This document shows positions 52,739 through 63,180 of a stretch of 64,000 nucleotides of DNA, one piece after another. Position 1 is the first letter of the stretch. The number at the start of each line of letters is the position of its first letter. The notes beneath the pieces are model-generated. The model was not told the origin of the DNA. It did not search any database and was given only the letters and a program-made list of their open reading frames with translations. The stretch is from Streptomyces violaceusniger. Lineage in GTDB: Bacteria; Actinomycetota; Actinomycetes; Streptomycetales; Streptomycetaceae. The stretch lies in the NCBI GenBank assembly GCA_005405945.1, contig BJHW01000001.1:620001-684000 (forward strand), read 5' to 3'. Position numbers and translations under genes: made by a program.

Positions 52739-53563
52739 TCAGCGGGATGCCAACAGCCCGTACAGCAGAGGGATCCGCGGCTCCGGCAGCCGCCACCAGC
52801 CGGACGAGCCACGAACCATATGGGGCCAGCGCGGCCAGGGCAGTTCAGGGCTCTCGCGCAGCCGTCGGATGTTGAGACCCGCTCCGATCAGGGCGTTGAC
52901 GACCTCACCCAGCCCGTGCGTCCACTCGTAGCTGTCGGTGGCGCCCTCGACGGCCGGGCCGTCGGTGTAGGTGTGTGTCGCGTCGCGGTGTACGGGGCCG
53001 CTGCCGCCCACGTAGTCATGGCGGAGCAGGAGTTCGGGCCCCTCTTCGGGGGCGGGCTTGGGGCCCAGCGAGTTGAGGAGCGGATGGAACTCCACGACGT
53101 ACAAGCGGCCGCCGGGACGCAGCAGTTCGGCGACGACACCGGCCCAGCGGTCCAGGTCCGGGAGGTAGCACAGGGCGCCCTTGCCGGTGTAGACGACGTC
53201 GAACCGCCGCCCGCCGAGGGCCTCCACGGCGTCGTACACATTGGCCTGTACGTACGTCACGTCGAAGCCCGCACGCGCCGCGATGCCGGTCGCCGCCGTC
53301 ACGGATGCCGCGGAGAAGTCGAGGCCGACGGTCCGCGCCCCGCGCTCCGCGAAGGCAATCGTCTCCGTGCCGAGGTGGCACTGCAGGTGCAGCACGTCAC
53401 GGCCGGCCACCTCGCGGAGGTCGTCCCACTCCCACGAGGCGAACCAGCGGGACGGGTCGGGCTCCCCGTCGATCCCGTAGAACCGGCTGGCGAGGTGGAC
53501 GGGGGTCCGGGCGTCCCAGTTCGACTGGTTGGCCCGCATCATCCGCTCGTACGCGTCGGTCAT
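52739..53563 (-). CDS. class I SAM-dependent methyltransferase
   Basis: 274-residue methyltransferase. It starts MTDAYERMMRANQSNWDAR, has SAM motif I as VLHLQCHLGTETIAFAERG, an acidic motif TVGLDFSA and FDVVYTGKGALCYLP for motif IV. The C-terminal part (YEWTHGLGEVVNALIGAGL) is typical of the common actinobacterial methyltransferase_11/25 group. The CQ-type motif I (LQCHLG) is characteristic of that group. The substrate is unknown. It stands alone between the sigma operon and the amidase. Confidence 0.88.
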   Translation of the reverse strand: MTDAYERMMRANQSNWDARTPVHLASRFYGIDGEPDPSRWFASWEWDDLREVAGRDVLHLQCHLGTETIAFAERGARTVGLDFSAASVTAATGIAARAGFDVTYVQANVYDAVEALGGRRFDVVYTGKGALCYLPDLDRWAGVVAELLRPGGRLYVVEFHPLLNSLGPKPAPEEGPELLLRHDYVGGSGPVHRDATHTYTDGPAVEGATDSYEWTHGLGEVVNALIGAGLNIRRLRESPELPWPRWPHMVRGSSGWWRLPEPRIPLLYGLLASR

Positions 53564-53863
53564 GGGCTCATGATGGCAGGCGTCCGCGGGAGGCGGGGAA
53601 CCCCGGGAGGGCCGAGGGCGCGATCTCACAGACCAGGGAACTGCGGTTCACGTACCAGTTCCGCCACCGGTGCGTGCTGCCACGGGCCGAAGTACCTTTC
53701 GGCCGTAAGGAGGGCGGAGATCCGCTCCGCCCTGGGGCCGTTTCCGGAACGAGCGGGTCCGCGCCGAACGCAGGCTCTCTCGAGTGGCTCGTCGCCGGCC
53801 GTGGCCGCGACCGCGGCCACGGCTGACCTGGCCGACAGCGGGAGGGTGCCCCATGGCACAGGG
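53564..53863. other. 300-bp intergenic region, no feature seen
   Basis: The gap between the stop of the amidase and the start of the methyltransferase (both minus). Only low-quality shadow frames were found; it presumably holds the methyltransferase promoter. Confidence 0.5.
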
Positions 53864-55483
53864 TCAGAAGCCCACGTCGGCCGGGCGGTATGTCGGCGCT
53901 CTGCGGACCCGGTCGGCCCGCTCGTAGGCGTAGGCCAGGCGGAGCAGGGTCGGCTCGCTCCACGCCGTACCCATGAACGTCAGGCCGACCGGCAAGCCGA
54001 AGGCGAAGCCTGCCGGGACGCTGATCGCGGGGTAGCCGGCGAGTGCGGCGGGCGTGGACGCGCCGCCGCCGTAGCTGTCCCCGCGAACCAGGTCGATCTT
54101 GGCCGGCGGTCCGGTGGTCGGCATCACCAACGCATCGAGACGGAAGCGCCGCAGCACCGCGTCGATGCCTTCGGCACGCGACAGCCGGTGGTTGGTGGCC
54201 AGCGCCTCGCGGTACTCGCTCTCGGTGAAGTCCAGCCGGTGCACCGCCTCCAGACCGTCCTGCCGCACATAGCGGAGCTCGCGGTCGGCGTGTGCGCGGT
54301 TGAACGCGATCAGCTCCGCCAAGCCGCGCGGGTGGTCGCCGGGGGCTCCGGCCAGATAGGCGTTCAGCGCCCGCTTGATCTCGTACGCCTGAACGATCTT
54401 CGAGCTGGGGAGGTCTTCGAGGCGCTCGGCCGTCGGTATGTCGGCCGGGTCGACCACGGTCGCGCCGGCGGCGCGCAGCGTGGCGATCGCCCGCTCCGCG
54501 ATCTCGTCGGCGTGGTCGCTGTAGCCGAAGTACACGGTTCGCGGTATGCCGATCCGCGCACCACGCAGTCCGTCGGCATCCAGGAAACGGGTGTAGTCAC
54601 GATGGAAGTGGCCACGGCTCGCCTCGGTCGCCGGGTCACGGTCATCGATGCCGACGAGGACGCCGAGCAGGATCGCGGCGTCGCGGACCGTGCGCGCGAT
54701 CGGGCCGACACTGTCCTGGCTCGGCACACCGGGGATCACTCCGCCGCGCCCGATCAGTCCAACGGTCGGCTTCATCCCGACGACGCAGTTCGCCGAGGCG
54801 GGGTCGATGATCGAACCGTTGGTCTCGGTACCGATCCCGGCGACGCACAGGTTGGCCGCGACGGCGACCGCCGTACCGGAGCTGGACTCGTTCGGAGACC
54901 GATCCAGCTTGTAGGGGTTCCGGGTCTGCCCACCGCGGGCGCTCCAGCCGGCGCGGTGGGTGAGCGACATCCCGCCGGCCCACTCGCTCAGGTTGGTCTT
55001 GCCGAGGATGACGGCACCGGCCGTCCGCAACTTGGCCGCGACCGTGGCGTCTCTGGCCGGCCGAAGGCCCTCCAGGGCGAGCGATCCGGCGGTTGTGTGC
55101 ATGCGGTCCGCGGTTTCCACCAGGTCCTTCAGCAGAACGGGCATGCCGTGCAGGGGCCCACGGGGACGTTGCCCGGCATCCAGACGCCGGGCCTCCCGCA
55201 GCGCGTCGGGATTGACCTCGATCACCGCGTGCAGGAGCGGATCGACGCGGTCGATCCGCTCCAGGTAGTAGCGGGTCAGCCGTTCCGCGTCGAGCCGCCC
55301 TTCGCCCATCCGCCCTCGAAGCTCGGTCATGCCCAGTTCGTCCAGCCTTTCCGGGCTTCTGGTGGCAGGGCGGGCCTGGGCGGGGGCCGCACCCAGCCAG
55401 GGTGTGGCTGCCGCGGCGGTGCCGAGCGCGAGCATGCTCCGGCGCGTGGCGTTGTTCCGGTCCATTCGGTACGGCGTGCTCAT
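53864..55483 (-). CDS. amidase-signature enzyme with Tat signal
   Basis: 539-residue amidase of the AS family. A twin-arginine leader (NATRRSMLALGTAAAATPW, then APAQA) suggests export after folding. The catalytic triad is Lys in PVLLKDLVE (about 110), cis-Ser in PNESSSGTAVAVAA (about 185) and nucleophilic Ser in GTETNGSIIDPAS (about 210). It hydrolyses an amide bond, but the family is too broad to name a substrate. The ATG at 55483 begins MSTPYRMDRNN; the leader arginines confirm the start. It is divergent from the AraC regulator with a 276-bp shared gap, so regulation by that protein is plausible. Confidence 0.9.
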   Translation of the reverse strand: MSTPYRMDRNNATRRSMLALGTAAAATPWLGAAPAQARPATRSPERLDELGMTELRGRMGEGRLDAERLTRYYLERIDRVDPLLHAVIEVNPDALREARRLDAGQRPRGPLHGMPVLLKDLVETADRMHTTAGSLALEGLRPARDATVAAKLRTAGAVILGKTNLSEWAGGMSLTHRAGWSARGGQTRNPYKLDRSPNESSSGTAVAVAANLCVAGIGTETNGSIIDPASANCVVGMKPTVGLIGRGGVIPGVPSQDSVGPIARTVRDAAILLGVLVGIDDRDPATEASRGHFHRDYTRFLDADGLRGARIGIPRTVYFGYSDHADEIAERAIATLRAAGATVVDPADIPTAERLEDLPSSKIVQAYEIKRALNAYLAGAPGDHPRGLAELIAFNRAHADRELRYVRQDGLEAVHRLDFTESEYREALATNHRLSRAEGIDAVLRRFRLDALVMPTTGPPAKIDLVRGDSYGGGASTPAALAGYPAISVPAGFAFGLPVGLTFMGTAWSEPTLLRLAYAYERADRVRRAPTYRPADVGF

Positions 55484-55759
55484 GGGTCGGAACGCTAGAG
55501 GTGTCACCGATGTACCGCGCTCCGACTGCCCCCGGCTCTTCACTGGGGATATCCCCCAGCTCCACCAGGAGAACGCCGGAGACCGGAGGCGCCGGCTCGA
55601 GCCCGGCCACGCTCACCCGGTCCGCTGCGGCTCCGTTCGAATGCCTATCGCCTTTGCTTGTGCTTTACTCTCTGGTGTGCTGGTGGTGTCGCCTGGTGAC
55701 TGCTGATCGGGTGTGGCCGTGAGGTGGACGGCAAGCGGCGTTACGTAGGGGGATAGGCG

Positions 55760-56731
55760 ATGATCGAGGCTGTGTTCCGTACCGATGACTTCCCGACGGC
55801 GGATCGCGCCGACGCGTGGCGTGATCAGTTGTCCAGAATGCACGCGCCGTTGGAGGTGATCGGCCACCCGCCTGCCGACTACTACGCCCACCAACGCGTC
55901 CTGAACTTGGGGAATGCGCTCGTATGGCCTTCGGTGAGCGAACCTTTGGACGTTCGTCGGACCCCCAGACTCATCCGGCAACTCGACCCTGACGTGTACC
56001 ACCTCTCACTCATCGTCAGTGGCACGGTGGGGTTCACCATGAGCGGCCAAGACGCCCTGTACGGCGCCTACGACGTGCGCACCAACGACTCCTCGCGCCC
56101 ATGTGAAATCCGCGTCGGCACCCGCCGGGAACCAGTGAAGGCCATAGGCATCGATCTCCCCAAGGCGCTGTTACCGTTGCCCGTCGCCCAGGCTGACCGG
56201 GTGATCGGGCACCGTATGACAGCGAGGAACGGGCCCGGTGCCCTGGTGGCGAGCTTCCTCGCCACCCTGACGGAGAACGCCAGTTCCTACACCGCCGCGG
56301 ATGCCCCGCGGCTGGAGAGAGTCCTGGTCGACCTCCTCGCAGTGCTCTTCGCCCATGAACTCGACGCGCTGGGCTCCCTGCCGTCCGAAACCTGCCGTCG
56401 AGCCCTGACGCTGCGAATCCGCGCCTTCATCCGGCAGCACCTCCACAACCCGGAGCTGACACCGCCCATGATCGCCGATGCTCACCACATTTCGGTGAGC
56501 CACCTGCACCGTCTGTTCAAGTCATCGCGGGACAGCGTTGCCGCGTATATTCGCCGCCTGCGGCTGGAGCATATCCGCCGGGATCTCGCCGATCCCACCA
56601 TGCGCTCCGTGCCCATTTATCGTATCGCCGACCGCTGGGGCTTCACACATCACGCCGTCTTCACTCGTGCCTTTCGCGCCGCATACGGAATCTCGCCACG
56701 TGACTTCCGCCATAGCGTCACGGATCATTGA
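55760..56731 (+). CDS. AraC-family transcriptional regulator
   Basis: 323-residue regulator: an N-terminal sensory domain of the AraC-binding-like type (YHLSLIVSGTVGFTMSG; VGTRREPVKAIGIDLP) and a C-terminal double helix-turn-helix (MIADAHHISVSHLHRLFKSS; VPIYRIADRWGFTHHAVFTRAF, then YGISPRDFR). The last motif is the classical AraC/XylS signature. The ATG at 55760 follows GGGGGATAGG. It is divergent from the exported amidase, its most likely target. Confidence 0.9.
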   Translation: MIEAVFRTDDFPTADRADAWRDQLSRMHAPLEVIGHPPADYYAHQRVLNLGNALVWPSVSEPLDVRRTPRLIRQLDPDVYHLSLIVSGTVGFTMSGQDALYGAYDVRTNDSSRPCEIRVGTRREPVKAIGIDLPKALLPLPVAQADRVIGHRMTARNGPGALVASFLATLTENASSYTAADAPRLERVLVDLLAVLFAHELDALGSLPSETCRRALTLRIRAFIRQHLHNPELTPPMIADAHHISVSHLHRLFKSSRDSVAAYIRRLRLEHIRRDLADPTMRSVPIYRIADRWGFTHHAVFTRAFRAAYGISPRDFRHSVTDH

Positions 56732-56889
56732 CACCCGAGGGATTGAACCTGTCATCGGCGGTCAGCCCGCTCCGAAGACCGCGGGCAGCCAGATGCCCAT
56801 GTCGGTCAGCATTCCATGTGGCCCTGGCCTTTATCGGCGAATCTGGGTGCCCGGCGCGATCACCTGCGTACGCAACAGCCGTGGAGGCA

Positions 56890-58142
56890 ATGATGAACCC
56901 GACCGAACAGGAGTGGGTGCGCGACTACGCGCTGCTCGCCTTACGCCTCAACCGACAGGTCACCAAAGACTCCGGGGGACCGTACTCGTCTACCAGGGGC
57001 CGCGGGAGTGGAGCAGGCAGGCGGAGACCGAGGCCCCGCTGCCCGCCGGGCAGCTGGTGGAGGACGCCGACCGGCTGCTGGAGGAACTCCCCTTCGAGCC
57101 GCCGCGGTCGCGCTATCTGGCCGCGCAGGTTACCGCGATGCGTGCGGTGGCACGGCAGCAGAACGGGGAGGTGCTGCCACTGCCCGACTACGCCCGGGAG
57201 TGCCTTGGCGTGGCGGCGGACTGGGTTCCGGAGTCGCTGTTCGAAGAGGCACACGCGCGGCTGGACGCCGCTCTGCCCGCGGGCGGCGGGTCGTTGGCCG
57301 ACCGGCTGCACGCCTGGCAGGCCGCGCATACCCTGCCCGCGGCGCGGGTTGAGCAGCGGCTGCCGATGATAGTGGCCAAGGCCGTGGCCGAGACACGCAC
57401 CCGTACCAGCGCCACCATCATCCCCCTGCCGCCGGACGAGACCGTCGACTGCAAGCTCGTGTCCGGGACACACTTCTGGGGCGCGGGAGCCTACGAGGGC
57501 GAGCTGAAGTCGACCATCCACATCAACACCGACATCCCGTTCAACCTGGCCGACCTGCTGTATCTGGTTGCCCACGAGGGCCACCCCGGGCACATCGCCG
57601 AGGCGATGCTCAAGGAGATCCACCTGGTCAACCGGCAAGACCGCCTGGAACAGCAGGTCCGGTTCATGCTGTCGCCCTCGTTCGCGCTCGGCGAGGGCTT
57701 GGGCCTGCACGCCGAGAGCATCCTCTTTCCCGGCGACCAGGCCCAGGCGTGGCTGACCGACAACGTCCTGACCGGCGAGGGCATCCCGCCGGACGGCAGC
57801 CACTTCGCCACCGTCCACGATGTCAAGAACGTCCTGTGGGGCGTCTGGGCCAACGCCGCCCTCCTGGCGGCCGTCGGCCGCCCCGCCTCCGAACTGGCCG
57901 CCTACCTGACCCGCTGGGCGCTGTTCGACGAGGCCGAGACCGCCGCCGCGCTCAACTCCGTGCGGGCACCGGGCATGGGTGTGTACGTACTGGGCTACTA
58001 CCACGGCTGGCGGATCCTGCGCTCCTGGCTGGATGCCCCCGACCGCCACCAGCGCGTCCGCCGCCTGCTCACCGAGCAGTTGCTCCCCGCCGACTTGGAA
58101 GCAGGCGCGGCTCACCGGGACGGGTTCCGTTCTGGCCCTTGA
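56890..58142 (+). CDS. DUF885-like putative metallopeptidase
   Basis: About 417 residues after adding one base in the G run at 56974-56978. The key motif is VAHEGHPGH at about residue 230, matching the HExxPGH zinc-site pattern of the DUF885 family of putative bacterial metallopeptidases. A second acidic site, ALGEGLGLHAE, follows about 45 residues later and may supply another zinc ligand, and the C-terminal YVLGYYHGWRILRSWL is typical of the family. Two start codons in tandem (56890, 56893) follow GGAGG. No signal peptide. Substrate unknown. Confidence 0.75.
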
Positions 58143-58164
58143 CGGTGGGTCCGAGGCACGCCAA

Positions 58165-58203
58165 GGTTCGTTGATGCGCATTACTAATGCGCATTAACGA
58201 ACC
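58165..58203. promoter_or_regulatory. 39-bp palindromic operator across the LacI gene start
   Basis: Near-perfect inverted repeat with arms GGTTCGTT...AACGAACC and two copies of the palindrome ATGCGCAT (58174-58181 and 58187-58194) 13 bp apart. Only one arm pair and the centre are imperfect. It overlaps the ATG at 58187 and ends one base before an in-frame GTG at 58205, as expected for autoregulation by the LacI protein. It is AT-richer than its surroundings and lacks a U-tract, so it is an operator rather than a terminator. Confidence 0.75.
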
Positions 58204-59334
58204 GGTGAGCGAGGGGACGTCAGGGGTGGATCAGCCGAAGAAGCGGGCGAAACCGGGACGGAGTCCGGGGCCCGCGAGCCGTACGTCACGGCCGCGGCAG
58301 GCCGAGGTGGCCGGGCTCGCCGGAGTGTCGCAGGCGACGGTGTCACTGGTCCTGTCGGCGCGCGGCGACGGCAAAGCCGCCGCGATCTCCGAGGAGACCC
58401 GGCAGCGCGTCCTCGACGCGGCCCGCAGTCTCGGCTACGTGCCGGACCCGGCGGCCCGGCGGCTGGCGGCGGCCAGCAACAACCTGCTGGGCGTCTTCAG
58501 CTTCACCGCCACCTTCCCGACCGACGTACAGCACTCGTACTACCCGTTCCTGGTGGGCGTGGAGCGGGAGGCGGCCGCCCGGGCTACGACCTGTTGCTGT
58601 TCACGGGGTCGAGCACCGGTGGCGCGGGTGCCGCGGGACCGGACGCGCTGAGCCGGGTCCGGCTGGCCGACGGGTGCCTCTTCCTCGGCCGGCACGTACC
58701 GCGGGCCGAACTGAAGCGGCTCGTCGCCGACGGGTTTCCGGTGGTGCATCTGGGCCGCCGCGAGGAGCTGGAGGGGCTGGCCTGGGTCGGTGCCGACTAC
58801 GTCAGCGCCAGCCGTGAAGTCGTCGCCCACCTGGCCGAGTTGGGGCACCGGCGGATCGTGCTGGTACGGGAGGACGACGACGCTCCCCCGTCCACGGACC
58901 GTCAGCAGGGCTTCCTGGACGGCCTGGCGGCGGCGGGCATCGCGGGCGGCCCCGGCGTGGTGCTGCGCTGCGCCGATCCGGCCCGTGAGCTGACCGCGCG
59001 GCGGGTGCGGGCCCTGGTGGCGGACGGGGTGACCGCGTTCGTGGCCGAGGAGACCGACACGGGGGCGGCGTGGCGGGCGCTGAACGCCGCCGTCCGGGAG
59101 GCCGGGCTCAGCTGCCCGGGCGACGTCTCGCTGGGGCTGCTCGGAAGCCCGCCCGCCGACCTGGCCGCCCGGCCCGTGCCGATGGGGTTCGACATCCCCC
59201 GGCACCGGCTCGGCGCCGCGGCCGTCCGGCTGCTCGCCGCGCTGGTGGCCGGCGAGGAAGCACACGAGCCGTTGGTGGCCTGCGAGTTCCGTGCGGGTGA
59301 GACGGCGGGCCCGCCCGCCGTCTCACCACGGTAG
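58187..59334 (+). CDS. LacI-family transcriptional regulator
   Basis: About 382 residues after one-base repair in the G run at 58581-58583. A helix-turn-helix (EVAGLAGVSQATVSLVLSARG) is followed by the hinge helix (QRVLDAARSLGYVPDPAARRLA) and a periplasmic-binding-protein-like ligand domain (VHLGRREELEGLAWVGADYVSA; VVAHLAELGHRRIVLVREDDD). The ATG at 58187 lies inside the palindrome; the GTG at 58205, giving a start at MSEGTSG just past it, is an equally good choice and would leave the operator upstream. It heads the FAD oxidoreductase/hydantoinase run, which it probably represses until a ring-amide substrate or product binds. Confidence 0.87.
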
Positions 59335-59396
59335 CTACCTGGGGCCGGGTCAACTGCGCTGCCACAGAACCCAAGTTCACGACCACGAGGAGCACG

Positions 59397-60994
59397 GTGA
59401 TACCCCAGCCAGACATCCTGATCGTCGGTGGCGGCCTCGGCGGCGTCGCCGCCGCACTCGCCGCCTGCCGGGCGGGCCGGCGCGTGGTGATGACCGAGGA
59501 GACCGACTGGATCGGTGGGCAGCTGACGGCGCAGGCCGTGCCGCCGGACGAGCACCCGTGGGTGGAGCGGTTCGGCACGACGGCGACGTACCGGGCCCTG
59601 CGCGAGGGCATCCGGGCCTACTACCGGCAGTGGTATCCGCTGCGGGGTGAAGCACTCGGGCTCGCGGAACTCAACCCGGGCGCCGGCCGCGTCAGCAAAC
59701 TGTGCCACGAGCCACGCGTCGCGCTCGCCGTCCTGGAGGCGATGCTCGCGCCCCACCGGGCCTCCGGGCTGCTGACCGTCCTGGCCGAGCACCGGGCCGT
59801 CTCCGCCGAACACGACAACGACGCCATCACGGCCGTCACGGTACGGGACCTGCGCAGCGGCGCCCTGCGCACCGTCGCCGCCCCCTACGTCATCGACGCC
59901 ACCGAGACCGGTGAGCTGCTCGAGCTGGCCGGTGTGGAGCACGCGAGCGGGGCCGAGTCGCACGACGAGTTCGGGGAGCCACACGCCCCCGCCCAGGCCC
60001 AGCCCGGCAACCAGCAGGGCATCACGGTGTGCTTCGCACTCTCCCACCACGAGGGCGAGGACCACACCGTCGACCGGCCCGAGACTTATCACTTCTGGCG
60101 CGCCTACCGCCCCGGCTTCTGGCCGGGGCCGCTGCTCGGGTTCGAGGCTCCCGACCCGCGCACCCTGGAGCCCGTACCGCGCACGTTCGTGCCCAACCCC
60201 GAGCTGGATCCGCTGGCCGTCAGCGCGGACCAGAGCGCGGACGCCGGGGACAAGGAGCTGTGGGGTTTCCGCCGGATCCTGGCCCGCAAGCTGCACCGGC
60301 CCGGAGCCTTCGACTCGGACATCACACTGGTCAACTGGCCCCTGAACGACTACTGGCTGAAGCCCTTCATCGGCCAGGAGGCCGAAGCGCTCCGCGAGGC
60401 ACGGCAGTTGTCTCTGTCCGTCCTGTACTGGCTGCAGACCGAGGCGCCGCGCGCGGACGGCGGCACCGGGTTCCCCGGGCTGCGCATCCGCCCCGATGTC
60501 ACGGGCACGGCGGACGGACTCGCCAAGGGTCCATACGTACGCGAGTCGCGGCGCATCAAGGCGGTGACGACCGTCGTCGAGCAGGACGTCGCCATCGACG
60601 TCGTGGGCCCGTACGGCACCAAGCACTACCGGGACTCGGTCGGCGTCGGGGGTACCGCATCGATCTGCACCCCTCGACCGGCGGCGACACCTACATCGAC
60701 ATCGGCTCCGTGCCGTTCGAGATCCCGCTGGGCGCGATGGTCCCGCGCCGGGTGCGGAACCTGCTGCCCGCCGGCAAGAACATCGGCACGACACACATCA
60801 CCAACGGCTGCTACCGCCTGCACCCGGTGGAATGGAACGTCGGCGAGGTCGCGGGCGCGCTCGCCGCGCACTGCCTGGCCGAGGACGTGGAGCCGCACCA
60901 GGTGCAGGCGGACGACAAGCGGTTCGAGGAGTTCGCGCGGGTGCTGGACCGGGCGGGCGTGCAAAGGAGCTGGCCCGACATCCGCGGCTACTGA
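59397..60994 (+). CDS. FAD-dependent oxidoreductase
   Basis: About 532 residues after adding one base in the G run at 60648-60652. The N-terminal dinucleotide-binding motif is ILIVGGGLGGVAAALAA, followed by EETDWIGGQ, which is typical of the FAD_oxidored family. The C-terminal part holds GAMVPRRVRNLLPAGKNIGTT and HPVEWNVGEVAGALAAHCL, the second FAD-contact region. The GTG at 59397 follows GAGGAG. It lies 62 bp after the LacI gene and 53 bp before the hydantoinase gene. A role in oxidising or opening the ring of the operon's substrate is inferred from context. Confidence 0.85.
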
Positions 60995-61047
60995 CCGCCT
61001 CCCCCATCGGCAACACACGCACGTCAACGCACAAGGAGGTGCCTGGC

Positions 61048-63180
61048 ATGTCCCCTGACCGTCGCGTCCGCGTCGGTATCGACGTGGGCGGCACGTTCAC
61101 GGACGCCGTGGCCGTCGATGCCACGACGCTCGAACTGGTGGGCCAGGTGAAAGTGCCCACCAGCCACCACCATGAGGACGGCGTCGCCCACGGCATCGTC
61201 CAGGCGCTCGGCCGTCTCCTCGAACAGGCCGGGCGCACCCCGGCCGACGTCACGTTCCTGGCGCACGGCACCACCCAGGCCACGAACGCGCTCCTGGAAG
61301 GCGACGTGGCGAAGGTCGGGCTCATCGGGATCGGCACCGGGGCGGGTGCCGTGTTCACCCGGCGCCTCGCCGCGTTCGGGAAGCTGGAAGTCGCCCCGGG
61401 CAAGCGGCTTCCGCTGGTGTACGCGCATGTGGCGGACCCGTTCGACAGCGATGCGGTGCGGGCGGCCGTCACCCGCGTACAGCAGGAGGGCGCCCACGTC
61501 ATCGTCGCCACCGAGCCGTTCGGGGTGGACCGGCCCGAAGGGGAACAGGCCGTGCTCGACGTGGCGCGGTCCACGGGGCTGCCGGTCGCGGCGGCACACG
61601 AGATCACGTCGCTGTACGGGCTGCACAAGCGGACCCGTACCGCCGTGGTGAACGCGGCGATCCTGCCGCGCATGCTGGCCACGGCCGATCTCGTCGACTC
61701 CTCCATCACCAAGGCCGGGGTCACGGCGCCGCTGATGGTGATGCGGTGCGACGGCGGTGTCATGTCGCTGGACGAGATGCGGCGCCGTCCGCTGCTGACG
61801 GTCCTGTCGGGGCCGGCGGCGGGTGTGGCGGGGGCGCTGATGCGAGAGCGGATCAGCGAGGGGGTGTTCCTGGAGACGGGTGGCACGTCGACGGACATCA
61901 GTGTGGTGCGACGCGGCAAGGTGGCGGTGCGGCACGCGACGATCCTCGGCAAGGCGTCGTACCTCAACGCCCTGGATGTGCGCACCGTCGGTGTCGGTGG
62001 CGGGTCCATGGTGCGGGTCTCCGGCGGGAAGGTCACGGGCGTCGGTCCCCGCAGCGCGCACATCGCCGGGCTCCCCTACGCCTGTTTCGCCTCGCTCGGG
62101 GAGCTGCGGGACGCGAAGGTCACCACGGTGCGGCCGATGGACGGCGACCCCGACGACCATGTGGTCCTGGACGCGGCGGGCGGCCGGTTCGCCGTGACGA
62201 TGACGTGTGCGGCGAACGCGCTCGGCCGGGTTCCCGAGGGCGACTTCGCGCACTGCGACCCGGAGGTGGCGCGGGCGGCGCTCGCCCCGCTCGCCGCCGT
62301 GCTCGGCATGGATGTGGTGGGCGCGGCGCGGGCCGTGCTGGACGCGGGGACCGCGTCGGTGCGGGCGGTCGTGGACACGATGATCCGCGACTACCGGCTC
62401 GGCCGGGAGACCGCCGTCCTGGTGGGCGGGGGTGGCGGAGCGGCGGCCGTGACCCCGCATCTGGCCCGGGCCGCCGGTCTGGAGGGGCGCGTCGCCCGCC
62501 ACCACGAGGTCATCAGCCCGATCGGGGTGGCGCTCGCGCTGGTCCGCGAGCAGGTCGAGCGGATCATCCCCGGCGCCACCCAGGAGCACATCCTCGCCGT
62601 GCGCGGCGAGGCCGAGCGGGCGGTCGTCGCGCAGGGCGCCGCGGCCGACGGCGTGGAGGTCGAGGTGACGGTCGACCCGCAGACCAGCACCGTACGGGCC
62701 GTCGCCACCGGCGCGACCGAGCTGCGCACGCGGGACCGGGCCCACCGCGCCGATGACGCCGAGCGGCTGCGCGCGGCCGCCGCCAGCCTCAAGGCGCAGG
62801 AGGCGCGGGTGAAGATCCTGGCCGGCACGGACGCGTACACGGTGTACGGCACGGAGGTGCGGCGCCGGCTGCGCGCGGGGCGGCAGCCGGTGCGCGTCGT
62901 GGACGCGGACGGGGTGGTGCGGCTCGGGGTGTCCGACGCGCGGGTGAAGGCGACGACCGTGGGCGCGGCCGGCGAGGCGCTCGCCGCGCTGGTGCGGGAG
63001 GCCACCTCGTACGGCGACGGCGGGGTGCGGGCGCCCGCGGTGCGCCTGCTGGTCGGCGGCCGGATCGCGGATCTGTCCGGGGTGCTCGAACCCGAAGCGC
63101 TGCTCGCGCTGGCCCGCAGCGAGTTGCGTGCGCGCGCGGCCGACGAGCCGGTGGTCGCGGTCGTGGAGTCCCGCGCATGA
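61048..63180 (+). CDS. hydantoinase/oxoprolinase subunit A (HyuA-type)
   Basis: 710-residue ATP-dependent amide hydrolase subunit of the HyuA/N-methylhydantoinase A family. The actin-like ATPase phosphate loop GIDVGGTFTDAVAVD is at residues 9-23, then FLAHGTTQATNALLEG (about 74), the adenosine-site pattern FLETGGTSTDISVV, VGGGSMVRV and VGGGGGAAAVTPHLA. The strong AAGGAGGT site at 61033-61040 is 7 bp from the ATG. It overlaps the next gene by 4 bp (ATGA). Family enzymes open five-membered lactams or hydantoins, usually with a HyuB partner; no HyuB is visible here. The extended C-terminus (DAYTVYGTEVRRRL onward) is unusual for HyuA and may replace a partner function. Confidence 0.87.
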   Translation: MSPDRRVRVGIDVGGTFTDAVAVDATTLELVGQVKVPTSHHHEDGVAHGIVQALGRLLEQAGRTPADVTFLAHGTTQATNALLEGDVAKVGLIGIGTGAGAVFTRRLAAFGKLEVAPGKRLPLVYAHVADPFDSDAVRAAVTRVQQEGAHVIVATEPFGVDRPEGEQAVLDVARSTGLPVAAAHEITSLYGLHKRTRTAVVNAAILPRMLATADLVDSSITKAGVTAPLMVMRCDGGVMSLDEMRRRPLLTVLSGPAAGVAGALMRERISEGVFLETGGTSTDISVVRRGKVAVRHATILGKASYLNALDVRTVGVGGGSMVRVSGGKVTGVGPRSAHIAGLPYACFASLGELRDAKVTTVRPMDGDPDDHVVLDAAGGRFAVTMTCAANALGRVPEGDFAHCDPEVARAALAPLAAVLGMDVVGAARAVLDAGTASVRAVVDTMIRDYRLGRETAVLVGGGGGAAAVTPHLARAAGLEGRVARHHEVISPIGVALALVREQVERIIPGATQEHILAVRGEAERAVVAQGAAADGVEVEVTVDPQTSTVRAVATGATELRTRDRAHRADDAERLRAAAASLKAQEARVKILAGTDAYTVYGTEVRRRLRAGRQPVRVVDADGVVRLGVSDARVKATTVGAAGEALAALVREATSYGDGGVRAPAVRLLVGGRIADLSGVLEPEALLALARSELRARAADEPVVAVVESRA

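Noticed and set aside
58165..58203. The 39-bp palindrome as a transcription terminator of the metallopeptidase gene
   Set aside because: It is AT-rich for this genome, has no U-tract, contains repeated ATGCGCAT cores and overlaps the start of a LacI gene, which fits an operator better. A minor terminator effect cannot be excluded.
1950..60994. Treating the frameshifted PKS, LacI, oxidoreductase and membrane genes as pseudogenes
   Set aside because: All breaks are one-base losses in G/C runs, lengths repair exactly, and catalytic motifs on both sides are intact.
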